Assembly: GCA_947039275.1 (NCBI GenBank)
Contig: CAMQYL010000005.1
Coordinates: forward strand, 1 to 64,000
DNA from: Amulumruptor sp947039275
Lineage (GTDB): Bacteria; Bacteroidota; Bacteroidia; Bacteroidales; Muribaculaceae
Direction of reading: 5' to 3'
Length of the DNA stretch: 64,000 nucleotides
Positions within the stretch are counted from its first letter, which is position 1; every line of letters begins with the position of its first letter. The position numbers were made by a program, and so were the translations under genes. Below are positions 1 to 8,683 of this stretch, in pieces. The notes beneath the pieces were generated by a model. It ran no database searches, had not been told where the DNA came from, and was given only the letters and a program-made list of their open reading frames with translations.

Positions 1-50
1 TTGTATACCAGACAGTTATATGGATTTGTTAAAATTTTCCCCGGACAGCT

Positions 51-132
51 GTGTGTCACGGCATGTCCGCTTGCTGTGCAATGGGATGACATGATGGGAG
101 CGGCGGGGCGGACATGCCACGGCATGTCCCTA
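51..132. repeat. REP-like palindrome, degenerate inverted pair
   Basis: The right half (about 110-132) carries the palindrome GACATGCCACGGCATGTCCC followed by TAC, which read on the minus strand begins GTAGGGAC. A degenerate partner lies at about 57-70 (CACGGCATGTCCGC). This is one member of a dispersed family also seen near 35.6, 59.1 and 61.4 kb. Bases 1-156 hold no convincing gene. Confidence 0.7.
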
Positions 133-156
133 CACGATGGATGTGTATATCTGCGG

Positions 157-1200
157 TCAGCGGGCTGGGTCGGTGGTGGGGGTGGCGGCGTCGGCTCGTT
201 CGGCGTGGAAGATGCGGGGGATGAGGAAGTGGATGGTGATTAGGGTGAGGGCGTAGGCGCTGAGGAGGAGGGCTATGGGGGACCAGCGGATGGGGAGAAT
301 GCCGTGGAAGTCGCCGCCTATGAGGTAGGTGGCGAAGAGGAGCCAGAAGATGGTCTGGACGGTGAGGCACATGGTGCACCAGGCTTTGGCCTTGAATTTC
401 TGGTAGGTGACGCTCCAGAGGGTGTAGGGGAGGCAGCAGACGCTGATGACGGCGAGGTAGAGCATCAGCTGCGCGGGGAAGATGAGCAAGGCGAGGAATG
501 TCACGCAGAAATATGTGATGCCGATTTCACACCAGGGGATGGTGCCAAAGAGTGCCGAGCCGTCGGAGGCGAGCACGTGGGCGCAGCCCTCCTTCTGGAT
601 GACTCCGCAGAGGGCATCGGCTGCCGAGCTGACCACGTGGCTCTCCTTGAGCACAAGCAGATACGACACATATGTGCCCACAGCGGTCAGAAACAATGCC
701 ACAAGCCAGCTCCAGTGGACATAAGTACGGTTGAGAATTATAAAATAGACTATCAGCCCTGCTACTATGAGCTTGAATGCCAACGACATCACGCGACAGG
801 TCAGACATTTTGCACGGTGCTGGATGTAATCAGGCTCGGAGGCGATATCCATAGGCGAGGCTGTGAGTGCTTCGCCAGTCCATTTGCTGATAAATTCGTC
901 ATGGGACATCGTCACTTTGCGGCTGCCCTTGACAAGCCCGTGCACCTGACCGTCCGACAGGTCGGTGACAATCATGAATCCGTCAGCCATCCGTGCCACA
1001 AACGGCACGGACAATTTGGATACGTCCTTGGACTCATCATTTGTGAGCGTGCTCAGCACCGCATACTCAGCCAGAAGGTCTTGCAGGGCGATAAATGTAT
1101 GTTTGGAAGGGTACGCACAGAAACGTGCATCGCTGTAACGCTCTGTATGGGGCACATGGAGCAGAGTCAGAAAATCGGAAAATAACGTGGCTTGTCTCAT
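157..1200 (-). CDS. Vitamin K epoxide reductase (VKOR) family membrane protein with C39-like N-terminal region
   Basis: A 347-residue protein. VKOR homologues oxidise DsbA-like thioredoxins with quinones to make disulfide bonds in the envelope. The membrane half (about residue 140 on) has four or five hydrophobic helices, a loop cysteine pair (CGVIQKEGC) and the catalytic CxxC in WCTMC, all expected of VKOR. The first 120 residues resemble the peptidase C39-like domain often fused to Bacteroidetes VKORs. I see no Gln/Cys catalytic signature there, so it is probably not a peptidase. No C-terminal thioredoxin domain follows, unlike many bacterial VKOR fusions. The start at 1200 is the first ATG; the reading frame upstream opens only with TTG. 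It is convergent with nothing and sits 42 bases downstream of the next minus-strand gene, so the two may be co-transcribed. Confidence 0.82.
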   Translation of the reverse strand: MRQATLFSDFLTLLHVPHTERYSDARFCAYPSKHTFIALQDLLAEYAVLSTLTNDESKDVSKLSVPFVARMADGFMIVTDLSDGQVHGLVKGSRKVTMSHDEFISKWTGEALTASPMDIASEPDYIQHRAKCLTCRVMSLAFKLIVAGLIVYFIILNRTYVHWSWLVALFLTAVGTYVSYLLVLKESHVVSSAADALCGVIQKEGCAHVLASDGSALFGTIPWCEIGITYFCVTFLALLIFPAQLMLYLAVISVCCLPYTLWSVTYQKFKAKAWCTMCLTVQTIFWLLFATYLIGGDFHGILPIRWSPIALLLSAYALTLITIHFLIPRIFHAERADAATPTTDPAR

Positions 1201-1242
1201 ATGATGTATAAACAAACCAACCCCGGCATAAGTTAGACCACG

Positions 1243-2889
1243 TCAGTCCATATCCACAGCAGCCACCTTAAGTGTCGTCTCTTTGCCCACGGCTGTGTAT
1301 TCATGTCCGCCGAATGTAAAGTTTCCGGAGCTTAGGGTTTCCGTCTCAGGCAGTCCGTACAGACGGTATTTGAGCCGCTTGCGCAACGGCAGCCCTGCGC
1401 CACCGTCCGAAAAATCATATCTGACCGTGAATGTTTGGGTCTCAGCCGAATCGGCATCTGCACGGCGTAGCAGATGGTCTATGCCATCGACTGTATAGAA
1501 TCCGCCAGTGCCCGGAACTCTGTTGGCAGGGATGAAGAACTCTTCGGGGCGGCTAAGCACCCGAGCCTCTGCGGGAGGCACCACACGCAACGGCTTATGC
1601 CACGGATGGCGGTAGTAGAACATTATACACTTCTCTCTGGCACGGTCAAATATATTGCCGCTGCTGACATCTATAGCCCACGGCTCTACCCAGGGCTGCG
1701 TCAGCGGAATGGCGACAGGCAACGGCTCATATACCACTGTCCCTGTAGGCGAGGCAAGGAAATCTGCCACCATCTCCTTATAGTGCAGATAGTGACGGCG
1801 CGCTTCCACAGCTATCGCCGACTGATGGAGCACAAACAACGCCAAAACCGATGCGGTCACATACCATCGCGCTTTCCATCTGACATACATCGCCAATATC
1901 CTTAGCACCACGACCACGCTGAAAAACGACAAGGCAAGGCTGCCGCGTGTAAATCCCGATGCCAGCACAAGCACCATGCCTGTGGCAAAAAAGATGATGG
2001 TAAGCACCACGAAATTTCTGCGGCAGAAGCGTTTGAAATCAGATTTATGCCTGCAGAGCATCCACAGCATTGCTGCTACAGACAAATCAAAAGGCAGATT
2101 GGTAAGCAATCCACCGATGGCATTGACAGTCCACGAAGCCAAACCGGGGAAATTGCCAACGCTGCCGTCAGCCCTTGACCACACAGCCGGGGCACTAAGT
2201 AGCGCAGCCGTGCCGGCTATATACGCCAGAGCAAGGATGGCTGCCGAAGACTTGACCTTGCGGTATCGGGCGGCATATGCCAGCAGCAGCGCGCATGACA
2301 CCGGCACCACGAATGCCTCATGCGTCCATCCCAGCAGGTAACACAGCGGACACAGCAACGCCACCTGCCACCAGCAAAGCATTGAGTCACGCCTCCATAT
2401 CAGCAGAAACAGCAACGTGGCTCCGAGACTCCACAGATAATTGATGCCATATGCCGGGCAAAACCACAGCGACTCAGTCTGCGGCATGCAATATAACAGG
2501 ACAATCATAGTAGCCAGCAGCCTGAACGGTGTCAATCCTCTCCGAGTGAATATAAACACGACAGCCAGATACGCTACGATCAAGAAAGCCACAGAGTTGA
2601 CCACGTAAAATGTCTCAACCCCTATTATACCCATAAAGAGAATGACTAAAAAGTGCACCGGCATGCGTCCGTTGGAGCCCTGATACATGTCGCGAAGCGA
2701 CTGCATGATGTCAGCCACCCCTGAAATCGGGACTGGTTCATAGTCACACGCCGCATCCTCCACATTGAATTTCACAAATGAAAAGACAAGGTTGTCCTCC
2801 ATCGGGATGTTGGGAACGGATCTGAGATAAAACAGCACACCAGCAGCCACAAAAATGACCGCATACAGCCACATCTGCCCACGCCTCAT
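1243..2889 (-). CDS. Polytopic membrane protein, DUF6056/GT-C-like
   Basis: A protein of about 548 residues with roughly ten or more hydrophobic helices in its first 380 residues and a soluble C-terminal domain of about 170 residues. The architecture (long helical membrane part, C-terminal periplasmic domain, first external loop after helix 1) resembles GT-C glycosyltransferases and the DUF6056 family common in Bacteroidetes. No catalytic residue can be assigned with confidence. An ATG at 2916 is also in frame, but it lies only 4 bases from a -7 promoter box (2921-2929), so I prefer the ATG at 2889, which starts a short basic N-terminus before helix 1. It is divergent from another GT-C-like gene, which suggests a shared role in surface glycan or lipid-linked sugar work (inference). 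Confidence 0.7.
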   Translation of the reverse strand: MRRGQMWLYAVIFVAAGVLFYLRSVPNIPMEDNLVFSFVKFNVEDAACDYEPVPISGVADIMQSLRDMYQGSNGRMPVHFLVILFMGIIGVETFYVVNSVAFLIVAYLAVVFIFTRRGLTPFRLLATMIVLLYCMPQTESLWFCPAYGINYLWSLGATLLFLLIWRRDSMLCWWQVALLCPLCYLLGWTHEAFVVPVSCALLLAYAARYRKVKSSAAILALAYIAGTAALLSAPAVWSRADGSVGNFPGLASWTVNAIGGLLTNLPFDLSVAAMLWMLCRHKSDFKRFCRRNFVVLTIIFFATGMVLVLASGFTRGSLALSFFSVVVVLRILAMYVRWKARWYVTASVLALFVLHQSAIAVEARRHYLHYKEMVADFLASPTGTVVYEPLPVAIPLTQPWVEPWAIDVSSGNIFDRAREKCIMFYYRHPWHKPLRVVPPAEARVLSRPEEFFIPANRVPGTGGFYTVDGIDHLLRRADADSAETQTFTVRYDFSDGGAGLPLRKRLKYRLYGLPETETLSSGNFTFGGHEYTAVGKETTLKVAAVDMD

Positions 2890-2920
2890 ATCAATCTTGC
2901 CACGTAATGAATCCATGTCT

Positions 2921-2929
2921 GCAAATATA
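2921..2929 (-). promoter_or_regulatory. Promoter -7 box (TATATTTGC)
   Basis: On the minus strand this reads TATATTTGC, matching the Bacteroidetes -7 consensus TAnnTTTG. It serves the 2889 gene and is back-to-back with the plus-strand box at 2966. Confidence 0.65.
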
Positions 2930-2965
2930 GCGAAAATCGCCACCTCATATATCATTAATTTAATG

Positions 2966-2974
2966 TATCTTTGC
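2966..2974 (+). promoter_or_regulatory. Promoter -7 box (TATCTTTGC)
   Basis: A TAnnTTTG match 19 bases before the ATG at 2994. Together with 2921-2929 it forms a compact divergent promoter region. Confidence 0.7.
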
Positions 2975-2993
2975 ATCAATCGGTCATTATCCT

Positions 2994-4289
2994 ATGCTAC
3001 GCCAGACCCTACAGACAGCAGGACGTGCAGTGTCACGTGAACTTTCTGGACGCTACCGCATCATCTACCTGATAGCGGTAGTGGAAGCCCTCTTCTGCTT
3101 CATTTTCCCAGGGCTGGTCAATGACGATTATGATACATGGACCTACTTCGACACATGGAAATTCTATTTCCTTTCGCGTCCCGAAACATTCATAGACAGC
3201 TACCGCACTCCGGTATATCCACTGTTTATGAGTCTTACGAGCCTTGACGGTCTTCTACCGCTGACATCCATAGCCTTTGCCCAGTGGATAGTGTTCATCC
3301 TGGTCATTCCCTGGTTCCGACGCCTTGCCCATATGCTCGTCCGGAGCGAGAGCATCACCTTCTGGATGACATTGTTCTATGTGGCTTATTGGGGAGTCAT
3401 CGATGTCAACTACTGGATACGCACAGAGTCCCTGTCACAGAGCTTCCTCATCCTCTTTGTCTATTATACCATACGCGCCATGCGGAAGCCCGAGAAGAAA
3501 TCGCTCGTGTGGAGTGCTTTCTGGCTTCTCATCCTGGTATTTCTGCGTCCGGCGTTCCTCTATCTGCCTCCTATCTATATCGCCGTATGCCTGTACATCA
3601 TGGCGAGAAACCGGCGCAAAGGGCTGATGGGACTGTTAGGCGCATCTGTTGTCTGCGGAATCATATATGGATACGCAGCAGCCTTTGAGCATCGCCACGG
3701 ATTCTTCGCCATATCGGATGTTTCAGACTATAACAATTACTACCGTCTGGTACAGTATGACATCATCGATGCATCATGCTTCCCGTCTTACCTTCTGCCA
3801 GCCATGGTTAACACCGACTCTGTGCCGGGCGATACGATATGGACTTACAATATACCCTCATGGATACACCATACGACAGACTTCCACGAAGGGGTAAACG
3901 CCAATATCAGCAAACACAAGGACGAGTTTGCCTATGCAACTTTATGGACTTTCCCGAGTTTCTGGAGATGCCGCGCCAACCAGTGCCAGTATCTCTATTG
4001 GCCCGTAGGCATGATGCTGACACTCGGCATGGATACAGCCGCCATCTTAGTCATGATATATCTGGCGGTGGCAATCCTGTCCATGATACGCTACCTCCAG
4101 GTCATGCCCGTCCCGTTGCTCATCGGCGGCATATGGATAGCCCAGGGCATAGTCGTATGGGTTGGAGCCTACTGGAACTTTGACCGGCTGATGACTCCGG
4201 TATTCCCGATGCTCATCTTGATCTTCGGGCAGCTATGCTCATTCTGCACCAAGACCCGCACCGCCCGCGAAGTATTCACCCCCTGTTGA
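2994..4289 (+). CDS. GT-C-like integral membrane protein
   Basis: A 431-residue polytopic protein with about ten hydrophobic segments. Around residues 60-75 it has SYRTPVYPLFMSL, the 'R-T-P-x-Y-P' loop typical of ArnT/PMT-like (GT-C) glycosyltransferases, and further on RTESLSQSFLILFVY, again typical of that fold's membrane part. An acidic pair in the first external loop (NDDYDTW) could be the catalytic site (inference). It has its own promoter, and the FAD oxidoreductase gene follows after 33 bases, probably in the same operon. The natural lipid-linked sugar donor and acceptor cannot be told from sequence. Confidence 0.72.
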   Translation: MLRQTLQTAGRAVSRELSGRYRIIYLIAVVEALFCFIFPGLVNDDYDTWTYFDTWKFYFLSRPETFIDSYRTPVYPLFMSLTSLDGLLPLTSIAFAQWIVFILVIPWFRRLAHMLVRSESITFWMTLFYVAYWGVIDVNYWIRTESLSQSFLILFVYYTIRAMRKPEKKSLVWSAFWLLILVFLRPAFLYLPPIYIAVCLYIMARNRRKGLMGLLGASVVCGIIYGYAAAFEHRHGFFAISDVSDYNNYYRLVQYDIIDASCFPSYLLPAMVNTDSVPGDTIWTYNIPSWIHHTTDFHEGVNANISKHKDEFAYATLWTFPSFWRCRANQCQYLYWPVGMMLTLGMDTAAILVMIYLAVAILSMIRYLQVMPVPLLIGGIWIAQGIVVWVGAYWNFDRLMTPVFPMLILIFGQLCSFCTKTRTAREVFTPC

Positions 4290-4322
4290 CACCTACATTT
4301 GACATCCAGCATTCAGGTTTAT

Positions 4323-5864
4323 ATGCAAGATAATACCTCATATCGCCACAGTCCCAAAGCAGTCATAGCCGGAGCCGGTCCCGCCGGACTGACGGCGGCG
4401 CTGGAGTTGCTGCGCCAGACCGATGTAAAGCCCGAAGTTTTCGAGGCGGACAGCGTCGTGGGAGGTATCTCACGCACTGTGAATTACAAGGGCAACCGCA
4501 TAGACATCGGGGGGCACCGCTTCTTCAGCAAGAGCGAGGAGGTGACTAACTGGTGGAACGCGATGATGCCTGCTCTGCCTACTCAAAGCCTTGCAGGCAG
4601 CGAAGACAACGACTGTGTGATGCTCCGCCGCAACCGCGTGTCACGCATATATTACCTGCGCAGATTTTTTGATTATCCCATAGTCCTCTCCAAGCAGACA
4701 TTTGTCAACATGGGTTTATGCCGAACATTGAGAGCCGGCATAGGATATCTGGCAAGCACCGTCCACAAGCGCAAGGAGAAATCCCTTGAAGACTTCTATA
4801 TAAACCGCTTCGGTAAACCTCTATATTCGATGTTTTTCGAGGATTACACCGAAAAGCTATGGGGAGTCCATCCCTCCAGACTCGGCTCTGATTGGGGCAG
4901 CCAGAGAGTCAAAAAGCTCTCGCTGTCAAAAATCCTCAAAGACATGATAATGAAAAGGCTCGGGACTAAGGGCAATGGGGTCAAGGTCGAGACATCGCTC
5001 ATCGAGGAGTTCATATACCCGAAGTACGGACCAGGACATCTGTGGGAGACAGTTGCCAAGGCTGTGGAGAATGAGGGGGGCAGCATCAGCATGGAAACAT
5101 CGGTCGAGAAAATCAATGTCAGCAAGGGGCGTGTCGTATCGGTTACGGTCAGAGACAATGACGGCAGGACAAAGACCGTGGCTTGCGATTACTTCCTGTC
5201 ATCTATGCCCATCAAGAACCTCATCGCCTCACTTGACGGCATAGAGATACCGGAGGATGTGCGCAAAGTGGCATCCGAGTTGCCTTACCGTGATTTCATC
5301 ACTGTGGGATTGCTCGTCAAAGACTTGTCGATCAAGAACACCACTGCTATCAAGACCTATAACGACCGCATACCCGACATGTGGATATATGTGCAGGAGC
5401 GTGACGTGAAGCTCGGCAGAATACAGGTGTTCAACAACTGGTCGCCATACATGGTGGCTGACGATGCCAACACAATATGGATAGGGCTGGAATACTTCTG
5501 CACCGAGGGCGACAAGCTGTGGGAGATGCCGGATGATGATTTCATCAAGATGGCTGTCGGCGAACTTGAAAAAATCGGCATAATCAAATCAGAGGACGTC
5601 ATAGATGCCGTGCGCATCCGCATGAAGAAAGCCTACCCGGCATATTATGGCGCATATTACTCGCTTGACAAGGTGAAAGCGTTTCTTGACACCATCCCCA
5701 ACCTCTATTGCATAGGCCGCAACGGACAGCACCGCTACAACAACATGGACCACTCCATGCTCACCGCCATGGAAGCCGTCAAAGCCATCAGGACCGGAGC
5801 CACCGACAAGTCGTCACTCTGGGCAGTCAACACCGAGGAGGAATATCACGAGACCAAGAAATAA
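4323..5864 (+). CDS. NAD(P)/FAD-dependent oxidoreductase (UDP-galactopyranose mutase/amine-oxidase-like)
   Basis: A 513-residue flavoprotein. Near the N-terminus lies the dinucleotide-binding loop GAGPAGLTAALELL followed by an acidic ribose-binding strand end (FEAD), then GGISRT and the family hallmark IGGHRFFSKSEEV. A C-terminal flavin-contact stretch reads GRNGQHRYNNMDHSM. This subfamily is usually found in polysaccharide or lipid-sugar clusters and is annotated as protoporphyrinogen-oxidase/UGM-like; its substrate is unknown. The first in-frame start is a TTG at 4299; the ATG at 4323 better fits the fold, which begins soon after. It is downstream of a GT-C-like gene. A 16-bp inverted repeat follows the stop. 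Confidence 0.82.
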   Translation: MQDNTSYRHSPKAVIAGAGPAGLTAALELLRQTDVKPEVFEADSVVGGISRTVNYKGNRIDIGGHRFFSKSEEVTNWWNAMMPALPTQSLAGSEDNDCVMLRRNRVSRIYYLRRFFDYPIVLSKQTFVNMGLCRTLRAGIGYLASTVHKRKEKSLEDFYINRFGKPLYSMFFEDYTEKLWGVHPSRLGSDWGSQRVKKLSLSKILKDMIMKRLGTKGNGVKVETSLIEEFIYPKYGPGHLWETVAKAVENEGGSISMETSVEKINVSKGRVVSVTVRDNDGRTKTVACDYFLSSMPIKNLIASLDGIEIPEDVRKVASELPYRDFITVGLLVKDLSIKNTTAIKTYNDRIPDMWIYVQERDVKLGRIQVFNNWSPYMVADDANTIWIGLEYFCTEGDKLWEMPDDDFIKMAVGELEKIGIIKSEDVIDAVRIRMKKAYPAYYGAYYSLDKVKAFLDTIPNLYCIGRNGQHRYNNMDHSMLTAMEAVKAIRTGATDKSSLWAVNTEEEYHETKK

Positions 5865-5870
5865 GGAGTC

Positions 5871-5909
5871 TAAGAGGACGTTTAACTTTTGTTGTTAAAC
5901 GCCCTCTTA
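5871..5909. terminator. Stem-loop after FAD oxidoreductase
   Basis: TAAGAGGACGTTTAAC pairs, with one mismatch, with GTTAAACGCCCTCTTA across a 7-base loop. No clear T-run follows, so factor-independent termination is uncertain. It lies between convergent genes. Confidence 0.45.
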
Positions 5910-5954
5910 GCCCATCTCACAGATGCAGTTAATTCATTAATTGCAGATACTACC

Positions 5955-7226
5955 CTATGACGTAAGCACATAGTCAAAGACCGGGCGGATAGCAATTGTG
6001 TATCCGTCGCATGTCACATCCTCGTCGTTATGATCTGTCAGCAAAAGTAGATCAGAGCATCCTGTTCGTTTTGCAGCCAGCAATAAGCCTGCAATTTCTC
6101 TCTTTCTTGTTTTTTCTGATGAAATATCGTAGGCGACTTGTACCGCAAGTATTGCCTTCCGATTTTCGCATACTATAAAATCACACTCTCCTGAGCGGTC
6201 ATTTAAATAGTATATATCAGCACCCTGCCGCTTGTATTTTCTCAACAGTTCCATATATACTATTGTCTCAAGCCGCCACCCAAGATTGTTTCCTACAAAT
6301 GCATCATTTCTCTTGTTCATCAGAGCCACGTCTATAGGATAAACCTTCTCACCAGTTATTCGTTGGCGGCTTTTAGTGGAATATTTATGTAGTCCCACCA
6401 ACAGATACGCCTGTTTCAGGTAACTCAGATAATTTTTTGCTGTGTGTTGCGACTTGAACCCGAAAGTTTCCTGCAAGGACTTCTCCACCACGATGGCAGG
6501 AGCTACGTTCAGAAGATGATGAGACATCTCTTCGAAAGCCGAAGTATGTACTACCCGAAACCGTTGTTCAATATCACGTTTCAATATATTGTTTACGAGG
6601 CTATCTATATAATCCCGCCCATTACCTATAAACTGAAGTTCCGGAAATCCTCCATGACGCATATACTCGTCAAATGCCGCTCTGCGGGCAGCGATCGCTT
6701 TCGTGGATCTTGATCGGACATCGACATCCATCACATCACAATATTCCGCAAATGAGAACGGATAAAGCGGTATAGAATGATGCCGCCCTGTAAGATGTGT
6801 GGCAAGTTCTCCACTAAGAAGCTTAGCGTTTGACCCCGTTATTATGACGTGCATCTGTTTTCTCAGAAGTCTGTTGACAAACAGATACCATTCTGGTATG
6901 TTCTGTATTTCATCAATGAACAGGTAGCTGAAATCACCATTGATTTTATACAGCACCTCCAAAACATCATTGAGATCATCTGCCGTCAGATGTATGAGTC
7001 GCTCGTCATCAAAATTGACGTATGCGAACTTCACTCCCTTCCTCATCAATGCATTATAGCAGAGCGTGGATTTTCCGCTACGTCTCACGCCAATAACAAC
7101 TTGAGCCTGCGGACTGTCGAGGTCAATACTGTCCTCCTCTTTTCGCTGGCAGAAGCGGATTGACTGTTTCAATGCCAGTTCTTCCGCCTGATCAGTAAGT
7201 ATCGTTTCAAGTATTCTCTTATCCAT
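5955..7226 (-). CDS. AAA-type ATPase with C-terminal DUF4143 domain
   Basis: A 423-residue protein. The Walker A motif GVRRSGKSTL lies near residue 45, Walker B is in YLFIDEIQNI and a sensor-like TGSNAKLL follows. The C-terminal DUF4143 region contains GECDFIV then AILAVQV, resembling the D-xn-(D/E)xK core of restriction-like nucleases. This is the widespread DUF4143 ATPase family, often present as many paralogues in Bacteroidales; its cellular role is not established. The start at 7226 is chosen because a -7 box lies 15 bases upstream. Sampled GC is clearly lower than in the neighbours (about 42% in one 60-base line), hinting at a different history. It is convergent with the FAD oxidoreductase gene and stands alone. 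Confidence 0.85.
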   Translation of the reverse strand: MDKRILETILTDQAEELALKQSIRFCQRKEEDSIDLDSPQAQVVIGVRRSGKSTLCYNALMRKGVKFAYVNFDDERLIHLTADDLNDVLEVLYKINGDFSYLFIDEIQNIPEWYLFVNRLLRKQMHVIITGSNAKLLSGELATHLTGRHHSIPLYPFSFAEYCDVMDVDVRSRSTKAIAARRAAFDEYMRHGGFPELQFIGNGRDYIDSLVNNILKRDIEQRFRVVHTSAFEEMSHHLLNVAPAIVVEKSLQETFGFKSQHTAKNYLSYLKQAYLLVGLHKYSTKSRQRITGEKVYPIDVALMNKRNDAFVGNNLGWRLETIVYMELLRKYKRQGADIYYLNDRSGECDFIVCENRKAILAVQVAYDISSEKTRKREIAGLLLAAKRTGCSDLLLLTDHNDEDVTCDGYTIAIRPVFDYVLTS

Positions 7227-7241
7227 ACTGCTATTTTTGTC

Positions 7242-7250
7242 GCAAAGATA
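7242..7250 (-). promoter_or_regulatory. Promoter -7 box for the DUF4143 ATPase
   Basis: The minus strand reads TATCTTTGC, 15 bases before the ATG at 7226. The direct repeats just upstream overlap where the -33 element should be. Confidence 0.7.
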
Positions 7251-7264
7251 CAGAATAGCATCAA

Positions 7265-7312
7265 ACAAAACGCACTAATTATCAAAAAAAATCAAAAACA
7301 AAACGCACTAAT
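7265..7312. repeat. 15-bp direct repeat upstream of DUF4143 ATPase
   Basis: ACAAAACGCACTAAT occurs at 7265-7279 and again at 7298-7312, 33 bases (about three helical turns) apart, over and above the -33 region of the minus-strand promoter. This position suggests an operator, possibly for autoregulation (inference). Confidence 0.55.
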
Positions 7313-7474
7313 CGACATATATTGCCATATATTTAATGCACTATTGCTTGATAAACATTTGAGAATGATTTAAATGGGAAGCACTAGAATTCCATACACA
7401 ATTTACACCTTCAGAGTTGCCATTGGATGGACAAAAAAGAGGATGTAACAGGTTTGTAATATCGGCAAAAAGCG

Positions 7475-7483
7475 TACCTTTGT
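7475..7483 (+). promoter_or_regulatory. Promoter for lrgAB (TACCTTTGT)
   Basis: A TAnnTTTG match with TTTG at 7453-7456 as a plausible -33 element, about 37 bases before the lrgA ATG. Confidence 0.6.
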
Positions 7484-7519
7484 CAGTCATTTTGACCGAC
7501 TTAAAAAATTTTTACGCTT

Positions 7520-7909
7520 ATGCTGATTATACAGTTAGCCGTGCTGTTTCTGTTTCTCGCCATCGGGGAGCTGGTGGTGTACCTGACGGAGATACCGGTG
7601 CCATCGAGCATCATCGGGATGCTCCTGCTTACACTCGCTTTGCAGCTCCGCATCATCAGGCTGCGCCACGTGGCTGGCGTGGCAGACTTTCTTGTTGGGA
7701 ATCTCGGATTTTTCTTCGTGCCAGCGGGCGTGGCACTGCTCGGATACTTCGACCTCATACGCGAGCAGTGGGTGGCGATAGTGGGAGCATCTGTCATCAG
7801 CACGTTCATAGTCATCGGCATCACCGGGTGGGTGCACCAGATAATACGCAAATCATCCCACCACCATCATCACAACAACAATAACCGGTCCATGCCTCAA
7901 AAATCGTGA
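7520..7909 (+). CDS. lrgA: CidA/LrgA family holin-like membrane protein
   Basis: A 129-residue protein with four hydrophobic helices. It carries the family pattern IPVPSSIIGMLLL and, later, LGFFFVPAGVALLGY. LrgA/CidA proteins are small inner-membrane proteins linked to murein hydrolase control or to export of small carboxylates, usually paired with LrgB as here. The tail after the last helix is unusual: five His then four Asn, encoded by a (CAN)n run. The stop is 3 bases before the lrgB ATG, so translation is likely coupled. Confidence 0.9.
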   Translation: MLIIQLAVLFLFLAIGELVVYLTEIPVPSSIIGMLLLTLALQLRIIRLRHVAGVADFLVGNLGFFFVPAGVALLGYFDLIREQWVAIVGASVISTFIVIGITGWVHQIIRKSSHHHHHNNNNRSMPQKS

Positions 7910-7912
7910 ACG

Positions 7913-8608
7913 ATGGAATTTCTTGAAAACAGCTACTTCCTCATCGCCGTCACATTCGTAGCCTATGTGATGGCACAGCTTGCCTACCGCCGCACAGGGC
8001 TTATGCTGCTCAACCCGATACTCGTCTCCATAGTCGCCCTGATAGGCTTCTTAGTGGTGACAGGAGTCCCCTACGACCGCTATAGCGAAGGCGGCCGCAT
8101 GATAGAATTCTGGTTAAAACCTGCCGTAGTGGCACTGGGTGTGCCCCTCTACCGACAGCTCTCGACCATACGCAAGCAGCTCGTGCCCATCATCATGGCA
8201 GAACTTGCCGGGTGTGTAGTCGGCATAGTCACCGTGGTATTTTTTGCCGAACTTTTCGGTGCGACACGCGAGGTAATCGTATCGTTGGCTGCAAAATCAG
8301 TCACCACCCCTATAGCCATGGAGGTCACAAAGAGTCTCGGAGGCATCCCGTCGCTGACAGCAGCCGTGGTATGCGCTGTGGGCATATTCGGAGGCATGTC
8401 GGGATTCAAAGTGATGAAGCTGACGCGCGTCAAAAGCCCTATAGCCCAGGGACTCTCGATGGGCACCGCCGCACATGCCGTCGGCACCTCGATAGCCATG
8501 GAGAAAGGGAGCTACCGCTACGGAGCGTGGTCATCGCTCGGATTGACAGTCAACGGACTGCTGACAGCCCTGCTTACCCCTACCATCCTGGCACTGATGG
8601 GTTATTGA
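7913..8608 (+). CDS. lrgB: LrgB family membrane protein
   Basis: A 231-residue polytopic protein. It has the LrgB signature region AAKSVTTPIAMEV, followed by GGIPSLTAAVV and a glycine-rich GIFGGMSG, and near the C-terminus GTAAHAVGTSIAME. Partner of LrgA in the same two-gene operon. It is predicted to sit in the inner membrane; in other bacteria LrgAB homologues affect autolysis or glycolate/pyruvate transport, and which applies here is unknown. Confidence 0.92.
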   Translation: MEFLENSYFLIAVTFVAYVMAQLAYRRTGLMLLNPILVSIVALIGFLVVTGVPYDRYSEGGRMIEFWLKPAVVALGVPLYRQLSTIRKQLVPIIMAELAGCVVGIVTVVFFAELFGATREVIVSLAAKSVTTPIAMEVTKSLGGIPSLTAAVVCAVGIFGGMSGFKVMKLTRVKSPIAQGLSMGTAAHAVGTSIAMEKGSYRYGAWSSLGLTVNGLLTALLTPTILALMGY

Positions 8609-8630
8609 TGCAACTTCACGGAAAAATCCG

Positions 8631-8639
8631 TATCTTTGC
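8631..8639 (+). promoter_or_regulatory. Promoter -7 box for purM
   Basis: TATCTTTGC, 45 bases before the ATG at 8684, immediately after lrgB. Confidence 0.7.
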
Positions 8640-8683
8640 ACCATAATCACAAATCAATCTTCACACATACCAACAGTCAAATC

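Noticed and set aside
304..1185. 293-residue open frame antisense to the VKOR gene
   Set aside because: Shadow of the real gene; composition is implausible and no promoter or family resemblance is seen.
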